Source of the DNA: Haloplanus salinus
GTDB taxonomy: Archaea > Halobacteriota > Halobacteria > Halobacteriales > Haloferacaceae
Direction: 5' to 3'
Assembly: GCF_003336245.1 (NCBI RefSeq)
Contig: NZ_QPHM01000001.1
Span: 1,364,001-1,428,000 of the forward strand
DNA: 64,000 nt
Under the pieces are notes generated by a model. The model was given only the letters and a program-made list of their open reading frames with translations, had not been told where the DNA came from and ran no database searches. Numbering within the stretch: the first letter of the stretch is position 1; each line of letters begins with the position of its first letter. The position numbers were made by a program, and so were the translations under genes. This document shows, piece by piece, positions 46,901-53,752 of this stretch.

Positions 46901-47025
46901 CGTTCGAGGACCGGATCGCCCGCTGCGGTTCCGAGGTCGGGAGACGACGGTTGGTATGCGACCGCCGACGAAACCATCCCGGTGATCATGAGCACACTCA
47001 ACACGGCGGCGATGACGGCTCGCAT
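40996..47025 (-). CDS. Giant secreted vWA / thrombospondin type 3 repeat protein
   Basis: The 2009-residue protein has a signal peptide (VIAAVLSVLMITGMVSSAVA, cleaved near residue 24), a helical Ala/Arg-rich part to about 230, beta domains to about 545, a Thr/Pro linker at about 548-588, calcium-binding type 3 repeats at about 675-856 (units such as DADTDGDGLEDGAE, DPDTDDDGLDDAGE), a von Willebrand A domain at about 1000-1170 with a complete metal site (VFVLDSSGSMGG; later LLTDGINGG), more type 3 repeats at about 1172-1365, then about 600 residues rich in Ala/Gly helices, with a hydrophobic stretch near 1630 (GGFVLSFIAPAILSGGASIA). No sorting signal or C-terminal anchor is seen. The design suggests a calcium-dependent adhesin or a carrier for a C-terminal effector; no toxin fold is recognised. 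Confidence 0.85.
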   Translation of the reverse strand: MRAVIAAVLSVLMITGMVSSAVAYQPSSPDLGTAAGDPVLERTTDLSPREQRLLAATVVDPQFSATESADGSAGPPSIDRSPLDLSRRYASDSRRSGDDRRVTAIDAETRALITDTVEDPGDPSAVAGKHARAASALATYAGESAALNARIDATTRLLVRADRERARQLIADTRRTVATHRATLDPAQRRDIRERLRTATEAYRTASAEAGTREDSLAATVDRRSETLGRFRTATEAAVRAAQLTVDAADVTVEITSRGDPIRNGSAPTTRTIAGVVTGIDTDRIGSVTLDINGNRSVEANFTSTGRSETEFEASVTLDDRLNTIDATVFAVPERPDETASPTPTPTPSAADVGGGGGGGTVAETVTRTRLLPADATTAGSGKGLFGIDNDTATVAVGPATRSVTRSLTIETRAPAFVTGDVRVVEVRPPVGSVSRVDADSVEPAPPTPEGTVAVLDVIVTADDALDREPARVTYATTRADLRRVAGSLPDDLENGLRLYRHDPDIGSWRRVPASVTVEDGDVRIESDGAVDVTRSLLAVGVDAPAPTTSDEDTTTPAATPAPSTPTDAPEVAPSTPTPVDTPVADTDSGTGFGFGRIADTIASTVRQVVDSIGHALSRLVSTTLATGADGSRLAAGSDVPASMSASTGVRAGEPTPAGPTQTTGSVNATPVGSDRLLLDGDGLTGRFENETLGTDPLDPNSDIPATPDDESNDTIIDGQHDPDGDMVINGIESTYDADPLDADTDGDGLEDGAETRFPRLNVTRADTDADGVADGRWDPDGDGLSNAVELDNGTAPFAADTDLDGLNDGVERSRGTDPLDPDTDDDGLDDAGEAPLGTDPLDPDTDDDGTLDGNETFTTERRNRTLDASVDITGQGNVGAGVTVANGSDPQIDATPTVQSARVSPVVEFEADTDFDSANVTIGYNASAVSNPSDLAIYRRNETTGGYEPLDSTVDPASGTVTATTTHFSKFVVFNVTDWQSNYGAVEPPNLQDEASITPVDTVFVLDSSGSMGGNDPNDLRLTASKRFVGALIEGDRAGVVDFDNNAQLVQPLTRDFGAANRSIDRIDSFGGTTIEAGLRTAISEFDRNSNASRAKFAILLTDGINGGNNAEVRDQAQRAADRSITVYTIGFGSANRGLLGDVARTTGGNFTFVSDVNDLPQVFSRIAQQTGPQDSDGDGLNDATELAGFVDRDTGQLVRTDPFDADTDGDGIPDGREVGPSVRIERTVNVTLANSTGTGVTRAVNRTARVLNSNPTDVDSDQDGLPDAAEYGGFEISFTDTAAQTDDFQEATDRNLGLTSAAVDRLTKSRQVSPDPDDFDTDDDGISDGTEIGIGTDPTREDTDDDRIPDAEEQYQLPDEDPTLHDNSRPEITLRSIRSISIGNVVGGPVDVFDTKYVARYLVEDPAGVNYAVMEKGSTTRSTNVTQVGRDRMVVTQSVVAESFLAQGAEQILGVSAQFKVVDENDNGADRFTKEGGPDILTTAIRKVGQLIPDAVPAALSPVGFIGAVVGFIQNVISAVTGLFDLIVDIVFNGRELLQKISDVVTTLVREGLDLFGIIAAGLQRSMRSKNPFPVDPRIRRSGNGINSIPGVFLDQIRAGPASIASAVVAPVTIGSGVSDYAKFGYGWYGGFVLSFIAPAILSGGASIAASISSRVSQVLQLARTVGSTLGSIPVRVIGLSGQTVASSTVGGIARTLGGATGHALDAVSVIDVVTAGDTALDSGNSVGMVAGISGLGVVKQARVVARLIALPGRFGDELDGAVGELATEVGDIDAESEAALFVGQYLARTAGSGGDALETALDPSNGGGIEASAALMGPTTSAASERIVATGLDDGRLSDRAAATGLDTLAEVVTDPNRQFLDGSIRQGGAETVRFLSESSPSLAGSTAQAIRDAAPTGRAALRRTGVAAEFRQLVRQAGGRDASRAIGRLGPTSLVPVLELDAGAAPVARANLARAVASGDVSPDDARSFAATVRQAPRADQQQFLNDLAFSENTTVTGETVREIG

Positions 47026-47123
47026 TGACAGCTCCTGAAAGCTATCCGATATAGAAACGAATCCTACCAGAAACGATTACATTTTCCGACAGAATTAATA
47101 CCTGATACCTCTTGGACAGGAAC
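47026..47123. promoter_or_regulatory. Divergent promoter between the giant and the small secreted protein genes
   Basis: An AT-rich 98-bp gap carries a minus-strand TATA-like TCTATATC at 47049-47056, centred 27 bp from the giant gene's ATG, and a plus-strand AATTAATA at 47093-47100, centred 27 bp from GTG 47124. Both transcripts should be leaderless, and the genes may be co-regulated. Confidence 0.6.
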
Positions 47124-47606
47124 GTGTCTCGGAAAAGTTACAGGTACGCCGCGTACGTCGCGGCGCTGCTGATGGCGGTCGGGTCGTTGGTCGCCGCGGT
47201 CCCGACCGGCGGGCAGATCGCCGCCGACGTGACGCCGACGGCGACGTCTACGCCCACGTCGGTGGGGACGACGCCAGCGCCGACGTCGACCCCGGCGCCG
47301 ACGGCGACAGCCACGTCCACACCGACGGCGACAGCCACGCCCACACCGGCGGACGACGGAACGACCGAGTGGCGGGTCGTCACCGAGCAGTGGAACGACC
47401 GGATACAGGTGATCGTATTGACCGAGGACATCCCGGACGACGTCGTGACGTTCGAGGTGCGTGGAGCGACGCTGGACCAACGACTCGACCCGTCGGCGTC
47501 GCCGCCCGTCGGTGAGGGACGCCTCACCAAGCCCACCACCGTCGAAGTCGTCGTGGTGTACGAGGATGGCTCCGAAGCGGTCATCCACACCGAGACGTTC
47601 GAGTGA
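47124..47606 (+). CDS. Small secreted Thr/Pro-rich protein
   Basis: The 160-residue protein starts at GTG (MSRKSYRYAAYVAALLMAVG), a signal peptide or membrane anchor, followed by a Thr/Pro/Ala linker at about residues 36-78 and a small beta domain of about 80 residues (TEWRVVTEQWNDRIQVIVLT; TTVEVVVVYEDGSEAVIHTE). GTG 47124 is preferred over TTG 47112 because of the TATA spacing. It is divergent from the giant vWA gene and could be a partner on the cell surface, by position only. The family is not recognised. Confidence 0.65.
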   Translation: MSRKSYRYAAYVAALLMAVGSLVAAVPTGGQIAADVTPTATSTPTSVGTTPAPTSTPAPTATATSTPTATATPTPADDGTTEWRVVTEQWNDRIQVIVLTEDIPDDVVTFEVRGATLDQRLDPSASPPVGEGRLTKPTTVEVVVVYEDGSEAVIHTETFE

Positions 47607-47661
47607 ATCGGACGGGAGTCCGTCGAACTATCCGTTTTGTGGTAATTCCGTCCCCCGTCTC

Positions 47662-47683
47662 GAAATATCACGACTGATATTTC
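47662..47683. promoter_or_regulatory. Perfect 22-bp palindrome upstream of the rhomboid gene
   Basis: Arms GAAATATCA and TGATATTTC flank CGAC, in a 107-bp gap. The right arm contains a TATA-like GATATTT about 35 bp before the rhomboid ATG, so a dimeric repressor bound here would block the promoter. It could instead be a transcript-ending hairpin for the small secreted protein gene, though it lacks a clear T-tract. Confidence 0.5.
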
Positions 47684-47713
47684 TCCCACGTGTCATAAGT
47701 CGGTGGGGGCAGA

Positions 47714-48517
47714 ATGAGGGTATATGGGCCGCGGAAGACGCGCCGACCCGGCGTGGACGGGGGGGTGTCCGTGAACGAGCGGTGGGACGTGCCCTCGCCG
47801 ACGGCTTCGGAGGCCGCGACCGTCTGCTCGGTGCCGACCGTGTTGCTGGCCGTCCACTTCGTCGTTCGGCCGGCGGTCGAGGCGTGGCCGAAACTCGGGT
47901 ACGTCCGGCATCCGGTCGCGCAGGCTGTAGCGGCAAACCGGGTCGCCCCCGAGTCACTCGTCGGGGTTGCCGGGGTGTGGCACGGCGCGACCCGCCTCAC
48001 GCACGCATTGGTCCACGACCCAGCCGTCACCGCACACGCGCTCGTGAACGCGGTACTCGTCGCGGCTGGTGGCGGTCTCCTCCTGACGGTTCTCGCGACA
48101 CTCGGCTGGCGGCGGTGGTTCGTCCACTTCTACTGGGAGCTCATCGTCGTCGGGCCGGTCGTCGGGTCGTACGCCTTCGACCTCTTCGGGCAAACGGCGT
48201 ACGGATACGGTGCGTCGACGTCCGCGTTCGCCGTGTTCGGCGCGCTCGCCGTGTTCGGAACCGTCGTTCTCGTCGAGCACCGGCGGTTGGGGCGAGTCGC
48301 GGGGGGTGGGGCCGCGGCGCTCCTCGCGTGCATCGGCGGGGCCGTCGGTGCCGACATCGCCGCCGCCTCGCCGGCCACGGCCGTTCACCAGGCGGGGTTC
48401 GGATTCGGCGTCCTCGTCGGCGTCGTCGGTGTGGCGCTGTTGTGGTGGCGAGGGGAGGCGGTAGTCGCGGGCGTCGGGGCGATACGCCGGAGTACCGCGT
48501 CGTCAGAAGGGCCTTGA
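47714..48517 (+). CDS. Rhomboid-like intramembrane serine protease
   Basis: The 267-residue membrane protein has about six helices and the rhomboid pattern in order: HALVHDPAVTAHALVN (the two-His-and-Asn loop), the nucleophile in GYGASTSAFAVFGAL (Gly-x-Ser), and the catalytic His in TAVHQAGFGFGVLVGVVG. Spacing fits, although the Ser motif reads G-A-S-T where G-x-S-G is usual. Rhomboids cut membrane-anchored substrates. The neighbouring secreted proteins are candidate substrates by position only. Start is uncertain: ATG 47714 or GTG 47768. Confidence 0.7.
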   Translation: MRVYGPRKTRRPGVDGGVSVNERWDVPSPTASEAATVCSVPTVLLAVHFVVRPAVEAWPKLGYVRHPVAQAVAANRVAPESLVGVAGVWHGATRLTHALVHDPAVTAHALVNAVLVAAGGGLLLTVLATLGWRRWFVHFYWELIVVGPVVGSYAFDLFGQTAYGYGASTSAFAVFGALAVFGTVVLVEHRRLGRVAGGGAAALLACIGGAVGADIAAASPATAVHQAGFGFGVLVGVVGVALLWWRGEAVVAGVGAIRRSTASSEGP

Positions 48518-48540
48518 CCCCGGCCGGCTAAGCCACGCCC

Positions 48541-48804
48541 GTGACACACGACCGACTCCGACGTGCGAGCGAGGAACTGCACGCCGCCGCCGAGGCGGCC
48601 GACGGCGAACAGCGGGACCGACTGACGGACCAGGCCGAAGCGCTCGCGGAGCTGGCGGAGAGCGGGACGGATCACGGCCGTCTCGCCCGACACGAGAACG
48701 CGCTGCGGGAGATCAAGGCGGCGACGGACGAGACGGTGGGCGAACACGTCGACGCGGCGATGGCGTCGATCACCGCCTACCGCGAGACGCTGGACGGTGT
48801 GTGA
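48541..48804 (+). CDS. Small helical protein (87 aa, DUF7553-like)
   Basis: The 87-residue all-helical protein starts at GTG 48541 (MTHDRLRRASEELHAAAEAA) and contains TDHGRLARHENALREI and ends AYRETLDGV, which fits a short haloarchaeal family (DUF7553-like, from memory). It begins 23 bp after the rhomboid gene and may be co-transcribed. Soluble, likely a helical hairpin or dimer. Function unknown. Confidence 0.65.
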   Translation: MTHDRLRRASEELHAAAEAADGEQRDRLTDQAEALAELAESGTDHGRLARHENALREIKAATDETVGEHVDAAMASITAYRETLDGV

Positions 48805-48815
48805 GCGCGACCCGA

Positions 48816-48836
48816 ACCCCTTCGCTTCGGGTGGAG
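48816..48836 (-). repeat. Orphan origin-recognition-box-like site
   Basis: On the minus strand this reads CTCCACCCGAAGCGAAGGGG plus T and matches the origin boxes at 56.8-57.3 kb at 19 of 21 positions. It lies in the 41-bp gap between two convergent genes, 8 kb from the origin. It lacks the G-string that follows ORB1 and ORB2. Confidence 0.65.
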
Positions 48837-48845
48837 ATGGACCGT

Positions 48846-49457
48846 TTAACAGACGTTTTTCGGTTTGATACCCATCGACTCTAAGGTCTCGACGTAGTCG
48901 TCGTAAGTCGCCTCGACGACGGCCGTCGCGGCGGTGGCGGCGCGGTCCCAGTCGTCGTCGCCGGAACACGCGGAGTCGAGGGCGTCGACGACGCGACTCC
49001 GGTCGGCGTCGACGTCGTCCCGGATGTCGCGGAACTCGTTGGCCGTCGACGGATCGGCATCGCCGACGAAGAACCCGACCATCTGTCCGACCGTCCGGTC
49101 GAGGACGAGGAGGGAGCCGAGGGCGCCGCCGAGACGGGCGACGGTCCCGTCGAAGTCGGCGAGGACGTCATAGCGTCCGCGGTCCGCGGTGTCGGCCCCG
49201 GGGTCGACGGCGTCGCGCCGGTCGGCCGCCGAGGCGGCGAGGGTGGCGAACGTCTCCGCGGCGTCGTCGTCCGCGTCGTCGGCCCAAGATTCGAACGTCT
49301 CCGCGGCCGCGACGGCGTCGGCGGCCGCGGCGGCGCGGACCGCCTCGCCGGTCATGTCGCCGTCGGTGAGCGCGTACAGCCACTTCGAGGAGCCGAGTCG
49401 GGAGAGTTGGGTTTCCAGGTCGTCGGTCACCGTATCGACGAGCGTCGTACCGTCCAT
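48846..49457 (-). CDS. Haloarchaeal ferritin-like-fold hypothetical protein
   Basis: The 203-residue acidic, helical protein begins MDGTTLVDTVTDDLETQLSR and has SSKWLYALTDGDMTGEAV, GQMVGFFVGDADPSTANEF and a conserved end YVETLESMGIKPKNVC. Relatives are common in haloarchaea and are often labelled 'transcription antitermination protein', a name without visible support. The helix pattern resembles rubrerythrin/ferritin-like proteins, but the Glu-x-x-His metal motifs are not clear. Function unknown. Confidence 0.65.
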   Translation of the reverse strand: MDGTTLVDTVTDDLETQLSRLGSSKWLYALTDGDMTGEAVRAAAAADAVAAAETFESWADDADDDAAETFATLAASAADRRDAVDPGADTADRGRYDVLADFDGTVARLGGALGSLLVLDRTVGQMVGFFVGDADPSTANEFRDIRDDVDADRSRVVDALDSACSGDDDWDRAATAATAVVEATYDDYVETLESMGIKPKNVC

Positions 49458-49557
49458 ACGCGGCGATACGACGCCCCTTCGTTTGTATGCATCGCCAGCG
49501 GCTGGGCGGGTCGGGGGCGACTCGAAAGAACGGGTGGTCGGGGCCGGACGGGCGGCG

Positions 49558-50418
49558 TCAGTTACCCTTCTCGATGGGGGCGCCGACGAGGTTGCCCCAC
49601 TCGGTCCAGGAGCCGTCGTAGTTGATGGTGTCCTCGTAGCCGAGGAGTTCGTGGAGCGCGAACCAGGCGACGGAGGAGCGCTCGCCGATCCGACAGTAAG
49701 CGACGGTGGTGCCCTCGCCGTCGATGTCCTCCTCCGCGTAGAGATCCGCGATCTCTTCGCGGGTCTTGAACGTCCCGTCGTCGTTGGTCACCGCGGCCCA
49801 CGAGATGTTCTTCGCGCCGGGGATGTGACCGCCGCGCTGGGCGGTCTCCTGCAGTCCCGGCGGGGCGAGAATCTCGCCGGAGAACTCCTCGGGGCTTCGG
49901 ACGTCGACCAGCGGCAGGCCGCGTTCGACGGCGTTCTCCACGTCCTCGCGGTACGCGCGGATGCTCTCCCGGGGGCCGGACGCCTCGTAGTCGACGGCCG
50001 AGAACTCGGGGACCTCCTCCGTGAGCGGATAGTCGTTTTCCAGCCAGTAGTCGCGGCCGCCGTCCATCAGGCGCACGTCGTCGTGGCCGTAGTATTTGAA
50101 CTGCCAGTAGGTGTAGGCCGCGAACCAGTTGGAGTTGTCGCCGTACAGTACGACGGTGGAGTCCTCGGAGATGCCGTGGCTCCCCAGCAGGTCCTCGAAG
50201 TCCTCCTTCGAGAGGATGTCGCGGGTGGTCTGGTCCTGGAGTTGGGTCTCCCAGTTGAATCCGATGGCGCCCGGGGCGTGGCCCTCGTCGTACGCCTCCG
50301 TGTCCACGTCGACTTCTACGAGTCGGTGGGCCGGGTCGTCGCTCTGAAAGTCCGCGAGATGGTTCTCGACCCAATCCGCCGAGACGAGAACGTCCTTCGC
50401 GTACGCTGAGTCTGACAT
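49558..50418 (-). CDS. Thiosulfate sulfurtransferase (two-domain rhodanese)
   Basis: The 286-residue enzyme moves sulfane sulfur from thiosulfate to cyanide or a thiol acceptor. The first rhodanese domain (about 10-135) is inactive; the second (about 160-284) has the active Cys in AYCRIGERSSVAWF, whose CRxGxR loop is typical of thiosulfate-specific enzymes. RLVEVDVDTEAYDEGHAPGA and LVDVRSPEEFSGEIL are the usual domain starts. Start ATG 50418 is about 30 bp from a TATAAT element (50446-50451), so it should be leaderless. It is divergent from a second rhodanese. Confidence 0.92.
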   Translation of the reverse strand: MSDSAYAKDVLVSADWVENHLADFQSDDPAHRLVEVDVDTEAYDEGHAPGAIGFNWETQLQDQTTRDILSKEDFEDLLGSHGISEDSTVVLYGDNSNWFAAYTYWQFKYYGHDDVRLMDGGRDYWLENDYPLTEEVPEFSAVDYEASGPRESIRAYREDVENAVERGLPLVDVRSPEEFSGEILAPPGLQETAQRGGHIPGAKNISWAAVTNDDGTFKTREEIADLYAEEDIDGEGTTVAYCRIGERSSVAWFALHELLGYEDTINYDGSWTEWGNLVGAPIEKGN

Positions 50419-50721
50419 AGCAGTACCGGATACGGCACCCGGCCCTATAATCCTCACACAACGGGCAGACACGGCCATTCCTCGGGTTAACCGGATAATG
50501 TTGCCACGTTTCGGGCGGGAGAGCGGTCGTGGGCGGCGGTTGTCGCGGGTGGGCCGGGCGGATCGGGCGAATATCCGGAAAACGTTGCCTATGGATGCGA
50601 CGGTGACCGGACCGGCGCCGAGGGTGGCCATCGTAACGACCGGTTCGTCGCCCCGCCGTGGCGAACCGGCGGGAACGACTCACCGCAACAGTATAAAACG
50701 TGTGAGGCTGTACTGGCGCTC
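50419..50721. promoter_or_regulatory. Divergent promoter region between two rhodaneses
   Basis: The 303-bp gap holds a minus-strand TATA box at 50446-50451 and a plus-strand GTATAAAA at 50691-50698, each 27-30 bp from the start codon. The GC-rich middle contains no convincing ORF or RNA. Confidence 0.6.
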
Positions 50722-51513
50722 ATGACCGAGGATATCGTCGTGTCGGTCGACTGGCTCGCGGACCACCTGGACGAGGTGCGCGTCGTCGACGTGCGCGACG
50801 CGTGGGAGTTCGACGGCATCGGGCACCTCCCCGGTGCGGTGAACGTGCCGTTCGACCGGTTCCGGAGCGACGAGGGCGACGAGGGGATGTTGCCCGGCGC
50901 GGAGCGGTGGGCGGCGCTGCTGGGAGACGTGGGCATCGACCGCGACGACGCCATCGTCGCGTACGACGACGAGCACGGCGTCTTCGCCGCGCGCTTTCTC
51001 GTCACTGCGTTCCTGTACGGCCACGAGACCCTCCACCTCCTCGACGGCGACTTCAGCGCGTGGAGCCGGGAGCGCGAGACGACGAGCGAGGCGCCGTCCG
51101 TCGAGCCGTCGACCTACGACGTGCGAGAGCCGGCGGCGTCGCCCCTGGTCGACTTCGAGGCGGTTCGGGCGGCACTCGACTCCGACGCCGTGGTCGTCGA
51201 CACCCGCGAAGCCTGGGAGTACGAGGAGGGGCACCTCCCCGGCGCCGTCCAACTCGACTGGCGCGAACTCGTCGACGCGGAGACGCGGGGACTGAAACCC
51301 GACGCCGAACTCGAGTCGCTACTGGCGGAGCGAGGAATCACGCCCGACCGTCGGGTCGTGCTCTACTGCAACACCGCTAGGCGGATCAGTCACACGTACG
51401 TCGCGCTCCGGCATCTTGGCTACGACGCCGTCGACTTCTACGAGGGGAGCCTGACGGAGTGGACGGAGCGGGGCGGCCCCGTGGTCGAAGGAGCCGACGG
51501 AAACCCCGAGTAG
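50722..51513 (+). CDS. Two-domain rhodanese-family sulfurtransferase
   Basis: The 263-residue protein has two rhodanese domains (about 5-115 and 135-255). The second has the active Cys in LYCNTARRISHTYVAL; its loop CNTARR differs from the CRIGER loop of the neighbour, so substrate preference probably differs. The domain starts VRVVDVRDAWEFDGIGHLPG and VVDTREAWEYEEGHLPGA are clear. It uses its own leaderless promoter. The in vivo role, for example sulfur transfer for tRNA or cofactor thiolation, cannot be decided. Confidence 0.88.
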   Translation: MTEDIVVSVDWLADHLDEVRVVDVRDAWEFDGIGHLPGAVNVPFDRFRSDEGDEGMLPGAERWAALLGDVGIDRDDAIVAYDDEHGVFAARFLVTAFLYGHETLHLLDGDFSAWSRERETTSEAPSVEPSTYDVREPAASPLVDFEAVRAALDSDAVVVDTREAWEYEEGHLPGAVQLDWRELVDAETRGLKPDAELESLLAERGITPDRRVVLYCNTARRISHTYVALRHLGYDAVDFYEGSLTEWTERGGPVVEGADGNPE

Positions 51514-51558
51514 CTCACCCGAGGTGTCGGCGCTGGCCGCCGCGTTCCGGCGGTCCCG

Positions 51559-52554
51559 TTAGTCCTCGGAGACGCGCACGTCGTTGAGTTCCTCGGAGAG
51601 GTGGTCCGCCATCTCGACGACGAGCGCGACGGCGAGCGGGCCGGCGATGATGCCGACGGGACCGAGCGTCAGGAGGCCGCCGACGAAGCCGACGAAGTAG
51701 AGACTCCCGGGGAGGTCGGCCGTCTCCCGGGCGAGTCGGGGACGGATCAACACGTCGGGGAGCCACGCCACGAGGAGGGCACCGCCGACGAAGACGAGCG
51801 CCGCCGCCGCGGGGTCGCCGGCGAGCAGGTGGGCGACCGCGAGCAGGCCGATCAACAGCGACGGGCCGACCACGGGCAGGAACTGGAGGAGCGCCGAGAG
51901 AACGGCCAGCGTGAGGTAGTACGGGTAGCCGAGCAGATAGAAGAACACCAGCGCGATGACGAACGTTCCCGCCGCCGTCGCGGCCTGGAGCACGTAGATG
52001 GCGAAGAGGGTGGCACGGGCGCGGCGGCTCAGCGCCCGAACGACCTCCCGATAGGTGTGGGGAACGAGGGCGATGAGCGCGCGGTGGGTCGCGGCGGTGC
52101 GCGAGAGGAGGGCGAACACGACCATCACGAACACCGTCAGTTTGAGCGCGAGGACGGGGGCCGCGAGCGCGAACGACCGGGCGAGCGAGCGACCGAACGA
52201 GACGACGGTCGACCGCGCGTCGGCGAGGGTGACCGACGTCGAGAAGCCGTACACCTCGACGGTGACGGTCGGCGGGAGCGCGGAGAGAAAGGCGATGATC
52301 GCGTCGAGACGGAGCAACACGACGACGACGAGCGGAAGCGAGAGCGCGAAGACCGCGAGGACGGCGGTGACCGTGGCGGCGAGGCTCGCTCCCCACGACG
52401 AGAGCCCGCGGCGCGTCAGTTCCTCGCGGAGCGGGGAGAGCAGGTAGGCGACCGTCACGGCGAAAAAGACCGTCGCGAGCACGTCGGCGAGCATGGCCGC
52501 GGCCGCGACCGCCAGGAATCCAAAGAGCGTGCCGAACACGTGCCGGCGATCCAT
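51559..52554 (-). CDS. AI-2E family transporter (PerM-like)
   Basis: The 331-residue membrane protein has about eight helices in the AI-2E/PerM pattern, with YLLSPLREELTRRGLSSWGA after the first helices, a long amphipathic stretch, then FYLLGYPYYLTLAVLSALLQ followed by FLPVVGPSLL and a last block GGLLTLGPVGIIAGPLAVAL. Some members export autoinducer-2, others act as sodium/proton antiporters; the substrate is unknown here. The start MDRRHVFGTL at 52554 is preferred over an in-frame ATG 33 bp upstream. It is divergent from the DUF2391 gene. Confidence 0.85.
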   Translation of the reverse strand: MDRRHVFGTLFGFLAVAAAAMLADVLATVFFAVTVAYLLSPLREELTRRGLSSWGASLAATVTAVLAVFALSLPLVVVVLLRLDAIIAFLSALPPTVTVEVYGFSTSVTLADARSTVVSFGRSLARSFALAAPVLALKLTVFVMVVFALLSRTAATHRALIALVPHTYREVVRALSRRARATLFAIYVLQAATAAGTFVIALVFFYLLGYPYYLTLAVLSALLQFLPVVGPSLLIGLLAVAHLLAGDPAAAALVFVGGALLVAWLPDVLIRPRLARETADLPGSLYFVGFVGGLLTLGPVGIIAGPLAVALVVEMADHLSEELNDVRVSED

Positions 52555-52651
52555 CGTCACGACGTGACATGCGGCGGGTGCCGGCAAAACGGTTTCCCGA
52601 CCCAGCCGAACACCACGGTTTTAGGCGCGCGGGACCGGGATGGAGTCGAGT

Positions 52652-53107
52652 ATGGTCGGGCGACGACGACGATTCAGACTGGCGGATACCGCACAGCAGG
52701 TCGTCGGGGGCTTCCTGCTCGCCGGTCCTTTCGTCGTCACCGAGGAGGTGTGGACGCTGGCCGCGAACATGTCGTGGCTCCAGACCCTGTTGACCGTCGC
52801 CATCGTCTTCGGCATCGGCTACGGCGCCCTCTACAAGGCGGACGACCGGGATCCGGAAAGCGAGACCGAGGTGGGTGGCGTACCGCTCCGGTTCGTCTCG
52901 CTCGTCCTCGTGTCGTACTGTTCGGTGCTCGTCCTCGCCGTCGCGTTCGGCGCGCCCGGGACCTTCCTCGGCGACACCGGGGGACGGACGGTCGGGACGA
53001 ACGGGGTCCGGGTCGCCGTCCGAACGCTCGAAGTGACGGCCAAGGCGGTCAGCGTCGGCGCCGTGTTCAGCGTCGTCGGCGCCGCGACGGCCGACTCGCT
53101 GTTTTGA
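52652..53107 (+). CDS. DUF2391 membrane protein
   Basis: The protein has 151 residues from ATG 52652, or 155 from ATG 52640. A TATA-like GTTTTAGG at about 52617-52625 fits a leaderless start at the inner ATG. Helices are near 15-35, 43-58, 75-98 and 125-148. RLADTAQQVVGGFLLAGPFV and TEEVWTLAANMSW match DUF2391 integral membrane proteins. Function unknown. Confidence 0.75.
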   Translation: MVGRRRRFRLADTAQQVVGGFLLAGPFVVTEEVWTLAANMSWLQTLLTVAIVFGIGYGALYKADDRDPESETEVGGVPLRFVSLVLVSYCSVLVLAVAFGAPGTFLGDTGGRTVGTNGVRVAVRTLEVTAKAVSVGAVFSVVGAATADSLF

Positions 53108-53164
53108 AACCCCTCACACCGGGGTCACCCGCAGTCTTAAGTCCATCCGGTCGGTGGAATCGAT

Positions 53165-53752
53165 ATGGATTACACGCTCGCCATCGACGGCGCGCCGGCG
53201 ACCATCCCCGGCGGGACTGGGGTGCTCCTCCTCCACCCGAGCATCGGCGAGACCGACCGGATCGACACCGACTTTCTGAAGACCGACACCGACAACTTCC
53301 TCGTCATCTCGACCCGAACCACCGCCCGCGAGGTCGAACAGAAACTCGAACACTACGACGTGGACGAGTCGCGGGCCGAAATCCTCGACACCCTCTCGGT
53401 CGAGCGGGGGTACTCCCGGCGTCCCTCCGAGCGCGTCCACTACGTCGCCTCGCCGGACGACCTGGACGGCATCGTCGCCAAGACGGAGGCGTTTCTCGAC
53501 TCCCACGCCGGGAAGCGCCGCGTGAGCGTCGACTCGCTCACCGAGATGGCGTACTACGCCGACGAGGACGGGGTATACGAGGCGACGCGGCGGCTCCTCG
53601 ACCTCCTGGCGGAGTACGACGCCGTCGGCCTCTTTCACCTCTCGAAGGAAGTCCACGACGAGGAGACGTTGGACCGCTTTCGCGACCTGTTCGACGGCGT
53701 CCTCGACCTCGGCGTCGACGGCGACGTGGCCGTCGACTTCGGGGACGCGTAG
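53165..53752 (+). CDS. KaiC-like/DUF7090-type protein
   Basis: The 195-residue protein has the strand order of a RecA/KaiC-type ATPase core (VLLLHPSIGETDRIDTDFL, FLVISTRTTAREVEQ, RRVSVDSLTEMAYYAD, AVGLFHLSKE) but the P-loop is degenerate: HPSIGETD replaces GxxxxGKT, so ATP binding is doubtful. Related haloarchaeal proteins are catalogued as DUF7090. A CTTAAG element at about 53135-53140 is 28 bp before the start. It ends exactly where the convergent gene ends. Confidence 0.7.
   Translation: MDYTLAIDGAPATIPGGTGVLLLHPSIGETDRIDTDFLKTDTDNFLVISTRTTAREVEQKLEHYDVDESRAEILDTLSVERGYSRRPSERVHYVASPDDLDGIVAKTEAFLDSHAGKRRVSVDSLTEMAYYADEDGVYEATRRLLDLLAEYDAVGLFHLSKEVHDEETLDRFRDLFDGVLDLGVDGDVAVDFGDA

Noticed and set aside
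47112-47123. TTG start for the small secreted protein
   Set aside because: The TATA element at 47093-47100 is spaced 27 bp from GTG 47124 and too close to the TTG.
49473-49485. Another origin-box-like sequence (CAAACGAAGGGGC on the minus strand)
   Set aside because: Both ends of the core differ, there is no CCACCC part, and it overlaps the promoter of the gene starting at 49457; probably chance.
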